Shown: positions 1 to 8,959, counted from the stretch's first letter. The stretch: DNA of 64,000 nucleotides from Mesorhizobium sp. ZC-5 (GCF_025753855.1 NZ_JAOWPT010000002.1:806001-870000); one strand, 5' to 3'. Translations and numbers: made by a program. Notes: a model not told the origin generated them from the letters alone.

Positions 1-78
1 CTCGGCCGCTGCTTATACACGAAGCCGTCGCGCTGGGCAGAACTTTTGCGATACGCCGGCAGGCCGAGGCGCTACGCG

Positions 79-1092
79 TCAGCCCGAATTTGTGGCAAGC
101 CAGTTGTGCCAGGTCTTTTCGCTTCCGTGGAAGACGTTGAGGTCGATCTGGCCTTTCACGCCATGTGAGAGGCCGGACCCGGAGTACTGCCAGAACACCC
201 ACTTGCGGCCCGGATAGACCTTCGATGGATGCGCCGCGACCGAGCGCAGCCAGAACGGGTAGTCGAGGAACGCACCCTTCAGATTGTCGCGATAGAAATC
301 GGGAGCGGTGTAGATGATGGGGCGCTGGCCGTAGTGCCGCTCCAGCTTGTCCATGAAAACCTGCATTTTCTCCAGCACGCGCTCGCGTGAAGGGCGTTTC
401 CTGCAGCGCGACTCGCCATTCCATTCCACGTCGATGACGGGCGGTAGCGCGTTTTCGGCCTTCGGGACGTTGCGGATGAACCAGTCGGCCTGCTCGCCGG
501 CCGTGCGGCACCAGTAGAAGAAGTGATAGGCTCCCCGCCTCAGGCCGGCCTGGCCCGCGGCGCGCCAGTTTTTCTTGAACATCGGGTCGAGATGGTCGCC
601 GCCGTCGGTGGCCTTGATATAGGCGAAATTGGCCCCCTGGGTGCGAAGCCTGGCCCAGTCTATGTCGCCTTGCCAGCGCGAGACGTCGACGCCGTGGACC
701 GCAAGCTGCTTGGGTGAGGACTTGCCGAAGTTGATCGGCTTGGCGTCGCGAAAACGGCGGCTGTAGATTTCACCGGGGACGAAGGGCCGTGTGCGGACCG
801 AAGGCTTTTCCGGCGGCACCAATGCGATCGGCTCGACCTGCGGCGCCGTCTCGATTTCCGGAGCCACGACAGCCATCGCCTGCCGGCTGGGTATCTCCCG
901 CGGGGCGGCCAAGTCGCGCGTGACGGCGGCGCCAACCTCGACGGGAGGCACCGGCCCGTCTGGGACGCTGCCGATCGAACTCGTCACTTCCGTCGACGGG
1001 CGCTGGACCTGCAGAGCCTCTTCCAGGCCGGAACTTGAGGTGCAGCCGCTCAACGCGAGGCAGGCGAAAAGAAGGAAGGCTAGTGAACGCAT
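79..1092 (-). CDS. GH25-family lysozyme-like lipoprotein
   Basis: This 337-residue protein is a predicted lipoprotein with a C-terminal glycoside hydrolase family 25 domain, a family that cleaves the MurNAc-GlcNAc bond of peptidoglycan, so it should act in the envelope. A short hydrophobic signal ends in the lipobox LSGC (Cys17). A Pro/Val-rich linker runs to about residue 125, and the catalytic domain opens with VDVSRWQGDIDW at about 135-146, followed by YIKATDG, GAYHFF, VIDVEW and WQYSGSG. I start at the ATG at 1092 rather than the in-frame ATG at 1152 because only 1092 begins a proper lipoprotein signal. It is monocistronic as far as can be seen. The family call is firm; the physiological role (cell-wall remodelling or defence) is inference. 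Confidence 0.88.
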   Translation of the reverse strand: MRSLAFLLFACLALSGCTSSSGLEEALQVQRPSTEVTSSIGSVPDGPVPPVEVGAAVTRDLAAPREIPSRQAMAVVAPEIETAPQVEPIALVPPEKPSVRTRPFVPGEIYSRRFRDAKPINFGKSSPKQLAVHGVDVSRWQGDIDWARLRTQGANFAYIKATDGGDHLDPMFKKNWRAAGQAGLRRGAYHFFYWCRTAGEQADWFIRNVPKAENALPPVIDVEWNGESRCRKRPSRERVLEKMQVFMDKLERHYGQRPIIYTAPDFYRDNLKGAFLDYPFWLRSVAAHPSKVYPGRKWVFWQYSGSGLSHGVKGQIDLNVFHGSEKTWHNWLATNSG

Positions 1093-1361
1093 CTGAACCC
1101 GTACGCAGAACAAAGCGACCGCGGACAGATACCCAAATCCACCGGACCGCACCGGCCCGATTTACTAACGAGAAATTACCAACAAAGACTGAATCCGAAT
1201 CAAATTGGCACGACTGTCGGCGCCCACGCGAACGTATGATTGACGATCGGTTAACGAGGTCGGTTCAGGCCGCCGGCCGTTTCGCCAAGGTCCTTGACCA
1301 GGACGGGGCCAGGCGGCCGCCCTGTGGTCGATCCAGGCATCGGATGCAGGAATTGGCTGGA

Positions 1362-1790
1362 TCAGAACAGCCAGCCTGTGCCGGTGAGATAGCCGGCGGC
1401 GAAAGCGGCGAGCAATCCCGCTACCATGAATGCGGCAAGCCGGCGGGGCAAAGGGCCGGCAATGGTCCCGACAGGCTGCGAAGCCTTGCGGTTGGCTCCT
1501 ATCGGTCTGGTTTCCGCGGCTCGCCGCGACCAATCGCCGGTTTCGAAAGCCGGCCGCATCTGCGGCATGTCGGCGATCCGCGTGGCGATCGCATTCCACG
1601 ATGCGTCAGCAGTGTCTCCCGGCGGCACGGCTACGTCGAACATGTGCATGCGTTCGGCGATGTCGATTACCGCATCCCGAAAGTCCGGGTCTATCTCGAG
1701 GTCGCGTTCGGCGCGGTCGCGCTCTGCGTCGTCCATCAGGCCGAGCACATAATTGCCTGCGCGTGCAATGCGGTCCGGTTCCGTCGTCAT
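1362..1790 (-). CDS. Orphan anti-sigma-like membrane protein, truncated RskA type
   Basis: The 142-residue protein has an N-terminal segment (RAGNYVLGLMDDAERDRAERDL, about 10-31, split here for description as NYVLGLMD plus a charged helix) that resembles the N-terminal domain of RskA-type zinc-less anti-sigma factors. A single transmembrane helix follows at about 118-138. The protein stops right after that helix, so the usual periplasmic RskA domain is missing. No ECF sigma gene lies next to it. It would be expected to sit in the inner membrane with the N terminus in the cytoplasm. The anti-sigma role rests on the N-terminal pattern only; the partner sigma factor is unknown. A TATAAT hexamer on the minus strand (1817-1822) lies a short way upstream. 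Confidence 0.6.
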   Translation of the reverse strand: MTTEPDRIARAGNYVLGLMDDAERDRAERDLEIDPDFRDAVIDIAERMHMFDVAVPPGDTADASWNAIATRIADMPQMRPAFETGDWSRRAAETRPIGANRKASQPVGTIAGPLPRRLAAFMVAGLLAAFAAGYLTGTGWLF

Positions 1791-1867
1791 CCCAGCAAGC
1801 CACCCTGGCGCTTTGTATTATATTAGCGCCTCTGCAATAAAGAGTTAAGAGGGTCTGGCCGGCGGGT

Positions 1868-2077
1868 TCACCAGTGCGGCGGCTTGGTGATTGGGGTTTC
1901 CGGGGCGCTCTGCTCCTCCAGCGCCAGGAACCGCTCGGCCAGTGTATCGAGTTTCTTCTGCAGCCGTTCGATCGTCTTCCACTGCTCGGCGATCTGCGCG
2001 GAAAGTTCCTCGATGGTCTTTTCCTGTTCCGTATGGCGGATTTCCAGTGTCGTCAGCCGGTCGGCGGGCATGATCAT
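1868..2077 (-). CDS. slyX: SlyX family protein
   Basis: This is a 69-residue, mostly helical coiled-coil protein of the SlyX family, whose biochemical function is unknown. The N-terminal two thirds carry heptad-like repeats (LEIRHTEQEKTIEEL), and the protein ends in the family's typical PPHW/PPHY tail. Its ATG overlaps the TGA of the upstream thioesterase gene by four bases, so the two are almost certainly translationally coupled. An in-frame ATG two codons later (2071) is an alternative start. Length and C-terminal motif fit the family well. Confidence 0.85.
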   Translation of the reverse strand: MIMPADRLTTLEIRHTEQEKTIEELSAQIAEQWKTIERLQKKLDTLAERFLALEEQSAPETPITKPPHW

Positions 2078-2520
2078 GACTGGATCTCCTGCAAGGCGGC
2101 GCGCAGCCTGTCGTCGAGCGGTTTTGGCCGCCGCGTCGTCCGGTCGACATAGACATGCACGAAGAAACCTTCGGCGGCCGCCGCTTGCTCGTCGTTGCGG
2201 AACAGCCCGACTTCGTAGCGCACCGAGGATGAGCCGAGTTTCGCGACCCTGATGCCCGCAGTCACCACGTCCGGGAAGGCGAGTTCGCCGAAATACCGGC
2301 AGCCGGTTTCGACGACGAAGCCGATCTGCTCGCCCTTATGGATGTCGAGCGCGCCGTTTTCGATCAGCCAGCCGTTCACCGCCGTGTCGAACAGCGAATA
2401 ATGCACGACATTGTTCATGTGGCCGTAGCAGTCATTGTCCATCCAGCGGGTTGTGATGGTGCGGAAGGTCCTGTAGGCGTCGCGCGTCGCCGCGGATGGG
2501 TGATTTGTCTGGTTGGTCAT
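2074..2520 (-). CDS. Acyl-CoA thioesterase, 4HBT hotdog family
   Basis: This 148-residue single-domain hotdog protein belongs to the 4-hydroxybenzoyl-CoA thioesterase-like family, which hydrolyses acyl-CoA thioesters in the cytoplasm. The diagnostic stretch RWMDNDCYGHMNN lies near residue 30, with the Asp, the GH pair and the Asn of the family active-site helix. The remaining strands (VETGCRYFGELAFPD, GSSSVRYEVGLF) fit the fold. An in-frame ATG 66 bases upstream exists, but the N terminus it adds is Pro/Arg-rich and unlike the family, so I prefer 2520. The gene ends in a four-base overlap with slyX. The substrate cannot be told from sequence. Confidence 0.85.
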   Translation of the reverse strand: MTNQTNHPSAATRDAYRTFRTITTRWMDNDCYGHMNNVVHYSLFDTAVNGWLIENGALDIHKGEQIGFVVETGCRYFGELAFPDVVTAGIRVAKLGSSSVRYEVGLFRNDEQAAAAEGFFVHVYVDRTTRRPKPLDDRLRAALQEIQS

Positions 2521-2652
2521 GGCTTCGAAATTGACAAGCGGGCGGGGATTTGTCGAGAGTGGTCGCGCGGCCGGGCCGATTGGCAAGGGAACACCGGCAT
2601 GTTAAAAATTTGACCGAACGATAAAAATAAAATGGAGAGGTGGGGCCCGCGT

Positions 2653-4185
2653 ATGGCGGAAGCTGCAATCGAGCTCATCGGCATCAACAAGAGTTTCGGC
2701 GCGGTGCATGCCAATCGCGACATCCATCTGGAAATCCCGCGCGGCACCATCCACGGCATCATCGGCGAGAACGGCGCCGGCAAGTCGACGCTGATGTCGA
2801 TCCTCTACGGTTTCTACCAGGCCGACAGCGGCGAGATCCAGGTCGGCGGCAAGCCGACGCTGATCAAGACGCCCAACGACGCCATCGCGGTCGGCATCGG
2901 CATGGTGCATCAGCATTTCATGCTGGTGCAGAATTTCACGGTGATCGAGAACATCATCCTGGGCGCCGAGGGCGAGGCCTTGCTGAAGACCTCGATCGCC
3001 AAGGCGCGCTCCGAACTGGAGCGCCTGGAACGCGAATACGGCCTGGAGGTCGATCCCGACGCTGTCATCGAGGAACTGCCGGTCGGGCTGCAGCAGCGCG
3101 TGGAAATCCTCAAGGCGCTCTACCGCGGCGCCGAGATCCTGATCCTCGACGAGCCGACCGGCGTGCTGACACCGGCCGAGGCTGACCATCTGTTCCGCAT
3201 CCTCAAGCAGTTGAAGGAACAGGGCAAGACGATCGTTCTCATCACCCACAAGCTGCGCGAGATCATGGCGATCACCGACAACGTCTCGGTGATGCGCCAA
3301 GGCACCATGGTTGCCACCCGCAAGACCTCGGAGACCACCGTCGAGGAACTGGCCGAGCTGATGGTCGGCCGCCGCGTGCTGCTGCGCGTCGAGAAGGGCG
3401 AGACGAAGTCCGGTGGGTTCAAGCTGTCGGTCAAGAACCTGACCGTCAAGGATTCGCGCGGCGTCACCATGGTCGACGACGTCTCCTTCGACGTGCGTGC
3501 CGGCGAGATCGTCGGCATCGCCGGCGTTGCCGGCAACGGCCAGTCGGAACTGATCGAGGCCATATCGGGCGTTCGCCGCGCCGTGTCGGGCAGCGTCATG
3601 CTCGACGGCAAGCCGATCGACGTCGTCGGCGTGGCCGACCCTGGCGAACTGCGCGACCGCGGCCTGGCGCATGTGCCGGAAGACCGCCACCATGTCGGGC
3701 TGGTGCTCGCCTTCGAGGAGAACGAGAACTCGATCCTCGGTTATCACGACGACCCGAAATACCTTAAGGGCCCGTTCCTCGACATCGACGCGATCATGGC
3801 CGATGCCAAAGAGAAGATCGAAAAATACGATATCCGGCCGGGGAACCCGAAGCTGAAGACCGCCAATTTTTCCGGCGGCAACCAGCAGAAGATCGTGCTC
3901 GCCCGCGAGATGGAGCAGGATCCCGGCGTGCTGATCGTCGGCCAGCCGACGCGCGGCGTCGATGTCGGCGCCATCGAGTTCATCCACAAGCGGCTGATCG
4001 CCATGCGCGACGCAGGCAAGGCGGTGCTGTTGATCTCGGTCGAACTCGACGAGATACGCTCGCTTTCCGATCGCATCCTGGTGATGTTTGCCGGCCGCGT
4101 CGTCGGCGAACGCGGCCCCGACGCCACCGAGGGCGAGCTCGGCCTGCTGATGGCCGGCGTCGAGCACAAGGAGGCCGCGGAGTGA
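2653..4185 (+). CDS. Nucleoside/BMP-type ABC transporter, two-domain ATP-binding protein
   Basis: The 510-residue protein carries two ABC ATPase domains, as in the simple-sugar/nucleoside importer family (RbsA, YufO/NupO). The first half has Walker A GENGAGKST, the signature LPVGLQQRVEIL and Walker B ILILDEPTGVL. The second half has the degenerate Walker A GVAGNGQSE typical of this family, then NFSGGNQQKIVLAREM. It should energise uptake through the two permeases that follow. The gene overlaps the first permease by four bases. I choose the ATG at 2653, which has GGAGAGGTGG upstream, over the ATG at 2632. The adjacent cdd, PNP and deoA genes make nucleosides the likely substrate. No BMP-type substrate-binding gene lies in the cluster. 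Confidence 0.9.
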   Translation: MAEAAIELIGINKSFGAVHANRDIHLEIPRGTIHGIIGENGAGKSTLMSILYGFYQADSGEIQVGGKPTLIKTPNDAIAVGIGMVHQHFMLVQNFTVIENIILGAEGEALLKTSIAKARSELERLEREYGLEVDPDAVIEELPVGLQQRVEILKALYRGAEILILDEPTGVLTPAEADHLFRILKQLKEQGKTIVLITHKLREIMAITDNVSVMRQGTMVATRKTSETTVEELAELMVGRRVLLRVEKGETKSGGFKLSVKNLTVKDSRGVTMVDDVSFDVRAGEIVGIAGVAGNGQSELIEAISGVRRAVSGSVMLDGKPIDVVGVADPGELRDRGLAHVPEDRHHVGLVLAFEENENSILGYHDDPKYLKGPFLDIDAIMADAKEKIEKYDIRPGNPKLKTANFSGGNQQKIVLAREMEQDPGVLIVGQPTRGVDVGAIEFIHKRLIAMRDAGKAVLLISVELDEIRSLSDRILVMFAGRVVGERGPDATEGELGLLMAGVEHKEAAE

Positions 4186-5321
4186 GCACCCCCTACGCAA
4201 AACTGCCGGGCTGGGCCGACTACGGGCTGATCCCGCTCATCAATCTGCTGGTCGCCTTCATCATGGCCGGCCTGGTGGTGCTTCTGGTCGGAGAAAATCC
4301 GCTGCGTGCCGCCGTCATCCTGGTCGACGGCGCTTTCGGCAGCGGCCAGAACATAGCCTACACGCTCTACTACGCGACCAACTTCATCTTCACCGGCCTT
4401 GCCGTCGCGGTGGCGTTTCATGCTGGCCTCTTCAACATCGGCGGGGAGGGGCAGGCCTATATTGCCGGCCTCGGCGTCTCGCTGGTGGCGCTCGCCTTCG
4501 ACAGCGTGCTGCCGTGGTGGTTGACCTTTCCATTAGCAATCGCCGGCGCCGCTCTTGTCGGCGCGTTGTGGGCGCTGATTCCGGCCTATCTGCAGGCCAA
4601 GCGCGGCTCGCACATCGTCATCACTACCATCATGTTCAACTTCATCGCCGCCTCGGTGATGGTCTACATGCTGGTCAACGTGCTGAAGCCCGCTGCCGAG
4701 CAGGCCCCGCAGACCCGGCAGTTCCTCGATGGCGGCCAACTGCCGAAGCTCAATTTCATTCTGGAGGCGCTCGGCCTGTCGGTGCGTTCGGCGCCGCTCA
4801 ACATCTCCTTCCTGCTTGCGCTGGTGATGGCGGTGTTCGTCTGGGCGCTGATCTGGCGCACCAGGCTCGGCTACGAGATCCGCACCTTCGGCTTCAGCCC
4901 GAAGGCGGCGCGCTATGCCGGCATTTCGGAAAGCCGCATCACCATCATTGCCATGATGATCTCCGGCGGCCTTGCCGGCATGATGGCGCTCAATCCCATC
5001 ATGGGCGACCAGCACCACATGGCGCTCGACTTCGTCGCCGGCGCCGGCTTCGTCGGCATCGCGGTGGCGCTGATGGGCCGTTCGCACCCGATCGGCATCG
5101 TGCCCGCCGCGATCCTGTTCGGCATGCTCTACCAGGGCGGCGCCGAACTCGCCTTCGAGATGCCCAACATCAGCCGCGACATGATCGTCATCATCCAGGG
5201 ACTGGTCATCCTGTTCGCCGGGGCGCTCGAGCATATGTTCCGCCCGACAATCCAGACATTGTTTGCCTCGCTCAGCCCGCGCTCCATGGGGATCCCGGCC
5301 GCCAAGACCGGAGGCGCTTGA
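4182..5321 (+). CDS. Nucleoside/BMP-type ABC transporter permease 1
   Basis: This 379-residue integral membrane protein has about eight to ten hydrophobic segments and belongs to the branched-chain/simple-sugar permease superfamily. It shows the conserved GLFNIGGEGQ loop and SPKAARYAGIS segment characteristic of the YufP/NupP nucleoside permeases. Its ATG overlaps the ATPase gene stop by four bases, and its TGA is one base before the next permease ATG, so all three are co-translated. It forms the inner-membrane channel together with permease 2. Substrate assignment is inferred from the salvage enzymes downstream. Confidence 0.88.
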   Translation: MSTPYAKLPGWADYGLIPLINLLVAFIMAGLVVLLVGENPLRAAVILVDGAFGSGQNIAYTLYYATNFIFTGLAVAVAFHAGLFNIGGEGQAYIAGLGVSLVALAFDSVLPWWLTFPLAIAGAALVGALWALIPAYLQAKRGSHIVITTIMFNFIAASVMVYMLVNVLKPAAEQAPQTRQFLDGGQLPKLNFILEALGLSVRSAPLNISFLLALVMAVFVWALIWRTRLGYEIRTFGFSPKAARYAGISESRITIIAMMISGGLAGMMALNPIMGDQHHMALDFVAGAGFVGIAVALMGRSHPIGIVPAAILFGMLYQGGAELAFEMPNISRDMIVIIQGLVILFAGALEHMFRPTIQTLFASLSPRSMGIPAAKTGGA

Positions 5322-5322
5322 G

Positions 5323-6285
5323 ATGGATCTGCTCGTCCAGCTTCTCGATGCCACCATCCGCGTATCGGTGCCGTTGCTGCTTGCCTGCCTCGCCGGCCTC
5401 TATTCGGAGCGCGCCGGCATCTTCGACATCGGCCTCGAAGGTAAGATGCTGGCTGGCGCCTTTGCCGGCGCCTCGGCCGCTGCGGTCAGCGGCTCGGCAT
5501 GGGTGGGGCTTCTCGCCGCCGTGGCGATTGCCGTCTTGCTGGCGCTGGTGCACGGTTTCGCCTCCATCACCCATCGCGGCAACCAGATCGTTTCGGGCGT
5601 CGCCATCAATTTCATCGCCGCAGGCTCGACGATCATCCTTGGCCAGGCGTGGTTCCGCCAGGGCGGCCGTACCCCGGCCCTTTCCGGCGATGCGCGTTTC
5701 AGCGCCATCGAATTGCCCGGCGCCGAAGCGCTGCGCGATGTGCCGGTCATCGGCACCATCTATTCCGACCTCATCTCCGGCCATTCGCTGCTGGTCTACG
5801 TCGCCTTCCTGATGGTGCCGTTCACCTGGTGGGTGCTGTTCCGCACCCGCTTTGGCCTGCGGCTTCGCGCCGTCGGAGAAAACCCAGCCGCCGTCGACAC
5901 CGCCGGCATCTCGGTGACCTGGCTGCGCTATCGCGCCGTAATCTGTACCGGCATCCTGACCGGCCTTGCCGGGGCATACCTGTCGGTCGCCCAGAACGCG
6001 GGCTTCGTCAAGGACATGACCGCCGGCAAGGGGTATATCGCGCTCGCCGCCCTGATCTTTGCCAAGTGGAAACCGGTGCCGGCGATGTTCGCCTGCCTGT
6101 TGTTCGGCTTCCTCGACGCGGCTTCGATCCGCTTCCAGGGCATGCCGTGGCCGGTCATCGGCAAGGTGCCGGTGCAGCTGATCAACGCGCTGCCGTTCAT
6201 CCTGACCATCATCCTTCTCGCCGGTTTCATCGGCAAGGCGATCCCGCCGCGCGCCGGCGGCGTGCCTTACGTGAAGGAACGGTGA
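5323..6285 (+). CDS. Nucleoside/BMP-type ABC transporter permease 2
   Basis: The 320-residue protein is a multi-pass permease of the YufQ/NupQ type. The family loop is recognisable as AGIFDIGLEGKMLAGAF near the N terminus, with LRAVGENPAAVDTAGIS in the middle and GKGYIALAALIFAKW toward the end. The start at 5323 follows the preceding stop at once; an upstream in-frame ATG at 5263 lies inside the first permease gene and adds an unrelated N terminus. The stop codon is followed within five bases by a heptamer repeat array (6290-6404) that separates this gene from cdd. It pairs with permease 1 in the inner membrane. Confidence 0.88.
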   Translation: MDLLVQLLDATIRVSVPLLLACLAGLYSERAGIFDIGLEGKMLAGAFAGASAAAVSGSAWVGLLAAVAIAVLLALVHGFASITHRGNQIVSGVAINFIAAGSTIILGQAWFRQGGRTPALSGDARFSAIELPGAEALRDVPVIGTIYSDLISGHSLLVYVAFLMVPFTWWVLFRTRFGLRLRAVGENPAAVDTAGISVTWLRYRAVICTGILTGLAGAYLSVAQNAGFVKDMTAGKGYIALAALIFAKWKPVPAMFACLLFGFLDAASIRFQGMPWPVIGKVPVQLINALPFILTIILLAGFIGKAIPPRAGGVPYVKER

Positions 6286-6289
6286 GATG

Positions 6290-6404
6290 CGGCAGTCGGC
6301 AGTCGGCAGTCGGCAGTCGGATGAAGTTGTCCGTCTACGAAAACCGACGTTAACGAGACGTCGCTCGCATTTCCCGACTGCCGACTGCCGATTGCCGACT
6401 GCCG
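6290..6404. repeat. Heptamer tandem repeats in inverted arrangement (hairpin), copy 1
   Basis: The left arm at 6290-6320 holds four full copies of CGGCAGT plus CGG. The right arm at 6374-6404 holds CCG plus four copies of ACTGCCG, the exact reverse complement, with one base change (ATTGCCG at 6391-6397). The arms could form a stem of about 31 bp around a 53-bp loop. The element fills most of the gap between the second permease stop (6285) and the cdd start (6414), inside what reads as one operon. The structure is seen directly. A role in mRNA stability, partial termination or slippage is only inferred. Confidence 0.85.
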
Positions 6405-6413
6405 GAGTCCCCC

Positions 6414-6806
6414 ATGTCCCATGATCTCTTCCTCGCGGCTCGAGAGGCCATGGCGAAATCCTATGCGCCCTATTCGAAATTCCCGGTGGGTGCAGCGATC
6501 CGCACCGAGGACGGCCGTATTTTCACTGGCGCCAATATCGAAATTGCTTCCTACCCGGAAGGCTGGTGCGCCGAAACCACGGCTCTCGGCCACTACATCA
6601 TGGCCGGCGGCGGCAAGATCGCCGAGATCGCCGTCGTTGCCGAACGCATGGCGCGGATCACGCCCTGTGGCGGTTGCCGCCAGCGATTGGCCGAATTCGC
6701 GCGGCCTGAAGCCAGGCTGCATCTTTGCGACAATGACGGCATCGTCGAGACCGTCACCATGGGCGAGATGCTGCCCTACGGATTCCAGGGCGAGATGCTG
6801 AAATGA
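6414..6806 (+). CDS. cdd: Cytidine deaminase
   Basis: This 130-residue enzyme deaminates cytidine and deoxycytidine to uridine and deoxyuridine in the cytoplasm, using one zinc ion. The zinc/catalytic motifs are visible as WCAETTAL (Cys plus catalytic Glu) and TPCGGCRQ (two Cys), with YSKFPVGAAI and TGANIEIASYPEGWCAE in the expected order. Length fits the short tetrameric class. The ORF overlaps the next gene by four bases (ATGA). It lies just after the heptamer-repeat hairpin and belongs to the salvage block with PNP and deoA. Confidence 0.93.
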   Translation: MSHDLFLAAREAMAKSYAPYSKFPVGAAIRTEDGRIFTGANIEIASYPEGWCAETTALGHYIMAGGGKIAEIAVVAERMARITPCGGCRQRLAEFARPEARLHLCDNDGIVETVTMGEMLPYGFQGEMLK

Positions 6807-7609
6807 AGGAAGCAATCGATCATCTGGTCGAGCGGCTCGACGGATTGGCGCCCACGGTGGGCCTCGTGCTGGGTTCAGGCCTTGGCGGGCTCGTCGACGA
6901 GGTCGAGAACGCGGTGCGCATTTCCTACGCCGACCTGCCGGGTTTCCCGAAAAGCGGCGTCACCGGCCACGCGGGCGAAGTCGTCGCCGGACACTTTGCC
7001 GGCACGCCGGTGCTGATGCTGGCCGGTCGCGCCCATTATTACGAACATGGCAATGCCGCTGCCATGCGCCCGGTGATCGAGACCCTGGCGGGCATCGGCA
7101 TTACCCACCTGATCCTGACCAACGCCGCAGGCTCGCTGGAGGCAGACATGCCGCCCGGTTCGGTGATGCTGATCACCGACCATATCAATTTTTCAGGCTC
7201 GAACCCGCTGTTCGGCGAACCGACCGACCGCCGTTTCGTCGGCCTGACCGAGGCCTACGACGCCGGTATCCGTACCGCGATCGAGACGGCGGCAAGCGCC
7301 ACGGGGACTTCCCTGCACAAGGGCGTCTACATGTGGTTTTCCGGCCCGTCCTTCGAGACCCCGGCCGAGATCCGCATGGCGCGTGTCCTTGGCGCCAATG
7401 CCGTCGGCATGTCGACGGTGCCGGAAGTCATCCTGGCGCGCTTCTATGGGTTGCGCGTCGCCGCCTGTTCGGTGATCACCAACCTCGCCGCCGGCATGAC
7501 CGGCGGGGAGCTTTCGCACCAGGAAACCAAGGACATGGCGCCGCTTGGCGGCAGGCGACTGGCGACGATCCTGCGCGAGGTGCTCGGCAAGGGGCTGCTG
7601 GATGGGTAG
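6803..7609 (+). CDS. punA: Purine-nucleoside phosphorylase (trimeric PunA type)
   Basis: The 268-residue protein is a member of the trimeric, mammalian-like class of purine nucleoside phosphorylases, which split (deoxy)inosine and guanosine with phosphate. Recognisable segments are LGSGLGGLVD (phosphate loop), GRAHYYEHG, LTNAAGSL, ITDHINFSGSNP, the signature GPSFETPAEIRM and AVGMSTVPE. It starts inside the cdd stop codon (four-base overlap) and is followed by deoA 27 bases later. Together with cdd and deoA it gives a route from imported nucleosides to free bases and sugar phosphates. Confidence 0.9.
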   Translation: MKEAIDHLVERLDGLAPTVGLVLGSGLGGLVDEVENAVRISYADLPGFPKSGVTGHAGEVVAGHFAGTPVLMLAGRAHYYEHGNAAAMRPVIETLAGIGITHLILTNAAGSLEADMPPGSVMLITDHINFSGSNPLFGEPTDRRFVGLTEAYDAGIRTAIETAASATGTSLHKGVYMWFSGPSFETPAEIRMARVLGANAVGMSTVPEVILARFYGLRVAACSVITNLAAGMTGGELSHQETKDMAPLGGRRLATILREVLGKGLLDG

Positions 7610-7636
7610 CGTCGTGGCGAAAGGTGCCGGCTGACG

Positions 7637-8959
7637 ATGCTCCCCCAGGAGATCATCCGCCGCAAGCGTGACAGCCTGCCGCTGTCGGCGGAGGAGATCG
7701 GAACTTTCGTCCGCGGCATCACGTCCGGCGATGTCACCGAAGGCCAGATTTCGGCGCTCGCCATGGCGATCTTCTTCAATGGCATGAGCCGCGCCGAGGC
7801 GGTTGCGCTGACGCTAGCCATGCGCGATTCGGGCGACGTGCTCGATTGGTCGGAGCTTCCCGGGCCGGTCACCGACAAGCACTCGACCGGTGGCGTCGGC
7901 GACAATGTCTCGCTGATGCTGGCGCCGATCGTGGCTGCCTGTGGCGCCTACGTGCCGATGATCTCAGGCCGCGGCCTCGGCCACACCGGCGGCACGCTAG
8001 ACAAGATGGACTCCATACCGGGCTATGTCAGCCAGCCAGACAATGCGCTGTTTCGCAGGGCGGTGCTCGACGCGGGCTGCGCCATCATCGGCCAGACGGC
8101 CGATCTGGCGCCGGCCGACAAGCGTTTCTATGCGATCCGCGACGTCACCGCGACGGTCGAATCCGTGCCGCTGATAACCGCCTCGATCCTGTCCAAGAAA
8201 CTCGCCGCCGGCCTCAGTTCGTTGGTGCTGGACGTGAAGCTCGGCAACGGCGCCTTCATGGCGAGGAGCCGCGACGCCACCGAACTGGCGACCAGCCTGG
8301 TCGAGGTTGCCAACGGCGCGGGGCTGAACACGACCGCGTTGATCACCGGCATGAACGAGCCGCTGGCGTCCGCCGCCGGCAACGCGGTCGAGGTCAGGAA
8401 CGCCGTCGACTTCCTCACCGGCCGCTACCGGGACCGGCGCCTGCTCGCAGTCACCTTGGCGCTGGCCGCGGAGATGCTGCAGTCGACCGGCATTGCCGGC
8501 TCCAACCAGGAAGGCATTGCCCGTGCCACCGAGGTGCTGGAAAACGGCAAGGCGGCTGAAAATTTCGGCCGCATGGTTGCCGCCCTTGGCGGCCCGACGG
8601 ATTTCGTCGAGAACGCCGGAACCTATCTTGCGATCGCGCAGGAAGAACGGCCGGTCATCGCCGCCCGCCACGGCTTCGTCACCGGCATCGCAACGCGCGA
8701 GGTCGGCCTCGCCGTCGTCGCGCTCGGCGGTGGCCGCACCCGGCCCGACGATATGGTCGATCACGCGGTTGGCGTCACCAGGCTGCTGCCGGTCGGCGCC
8801 GAAGTTCGCCGCGGCGATGTGCTCGCACTGATCCATGCACGCACGCAGAACGATGCCGATGCTGCCGTCGCCGCGATACAGGCCGCCTACACGATCGGCC
8901 CCGCCCGCCCGTCGCCACAGAAATCGGTTGTCCGCAGGATTGGGTTGCGGGGTGCTTGA
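7637..8959 (+). CDS. deoA: Thymidine phosphorylase
   Basis: This 440-residue enzyme cleaves thymidine and deoxyuridine with phosphate to the free base and deoxyribose 1-phosphate. The pyrimidine nucleoside phosphorylase signature [20 protein letters not shown] starts near residue 113. The phosphate-binding KHSTGGVGD and the [16 protein letters not shown] segment are also present. Length and domain order (helical domain, alpha/beta domain, C-terminal barrel) match the family. It is the last plus-strand gene of the nucleoside operon; no deoC or deoB is seen in the window. Confidence 0.93.
   Translation: MLPQEIIRRKRDSLPLSAEEIGTFVRGITSGDVTEGQISALAMAIFFNGMSRAEAVALTLAMRDSGDVLDWSELPGPVTDKHSTGGVGDNVSLMLAPIVAACGAYVPMISGRGLGHTGGTLDKMDSIPGYVSQPDNALFRRAVLDAGCAIIGQTADLAPADKRFYAIRDVTATVESVPLITASILSKKLAAGLSSLVLDVKLGNGAFMARSRDATELATSLVEVANGAGLNTTALITGMNEPLASAAGNAVEVRNAVDFLTGRYRDRRLLAVTLALAAEMLQSTGIAGSNQEGIARATEVLENGKAAENFGRMVAALGGPTDFVENAGTYLAIAQEERPVIAARHGFVTGIATREVGLAVVALGGGRTRPDDMVDHAVGVTRLLPVGAEVRRGDVLALIHARTQNDADAAVAAIQAAYTIGPARPSPQKSVVRRIGLRGA

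Noticed and set aside
2602-4200. Minus-strand open frame opposite the ABC ATPase
   Set aside because: Shadow of a well-supported gene with no recognisable motif.
6290-6404. CRISPR array
   Set aside because: Repeat units are 7 bp and contiguous, with no spacers and no cas genes in the window.
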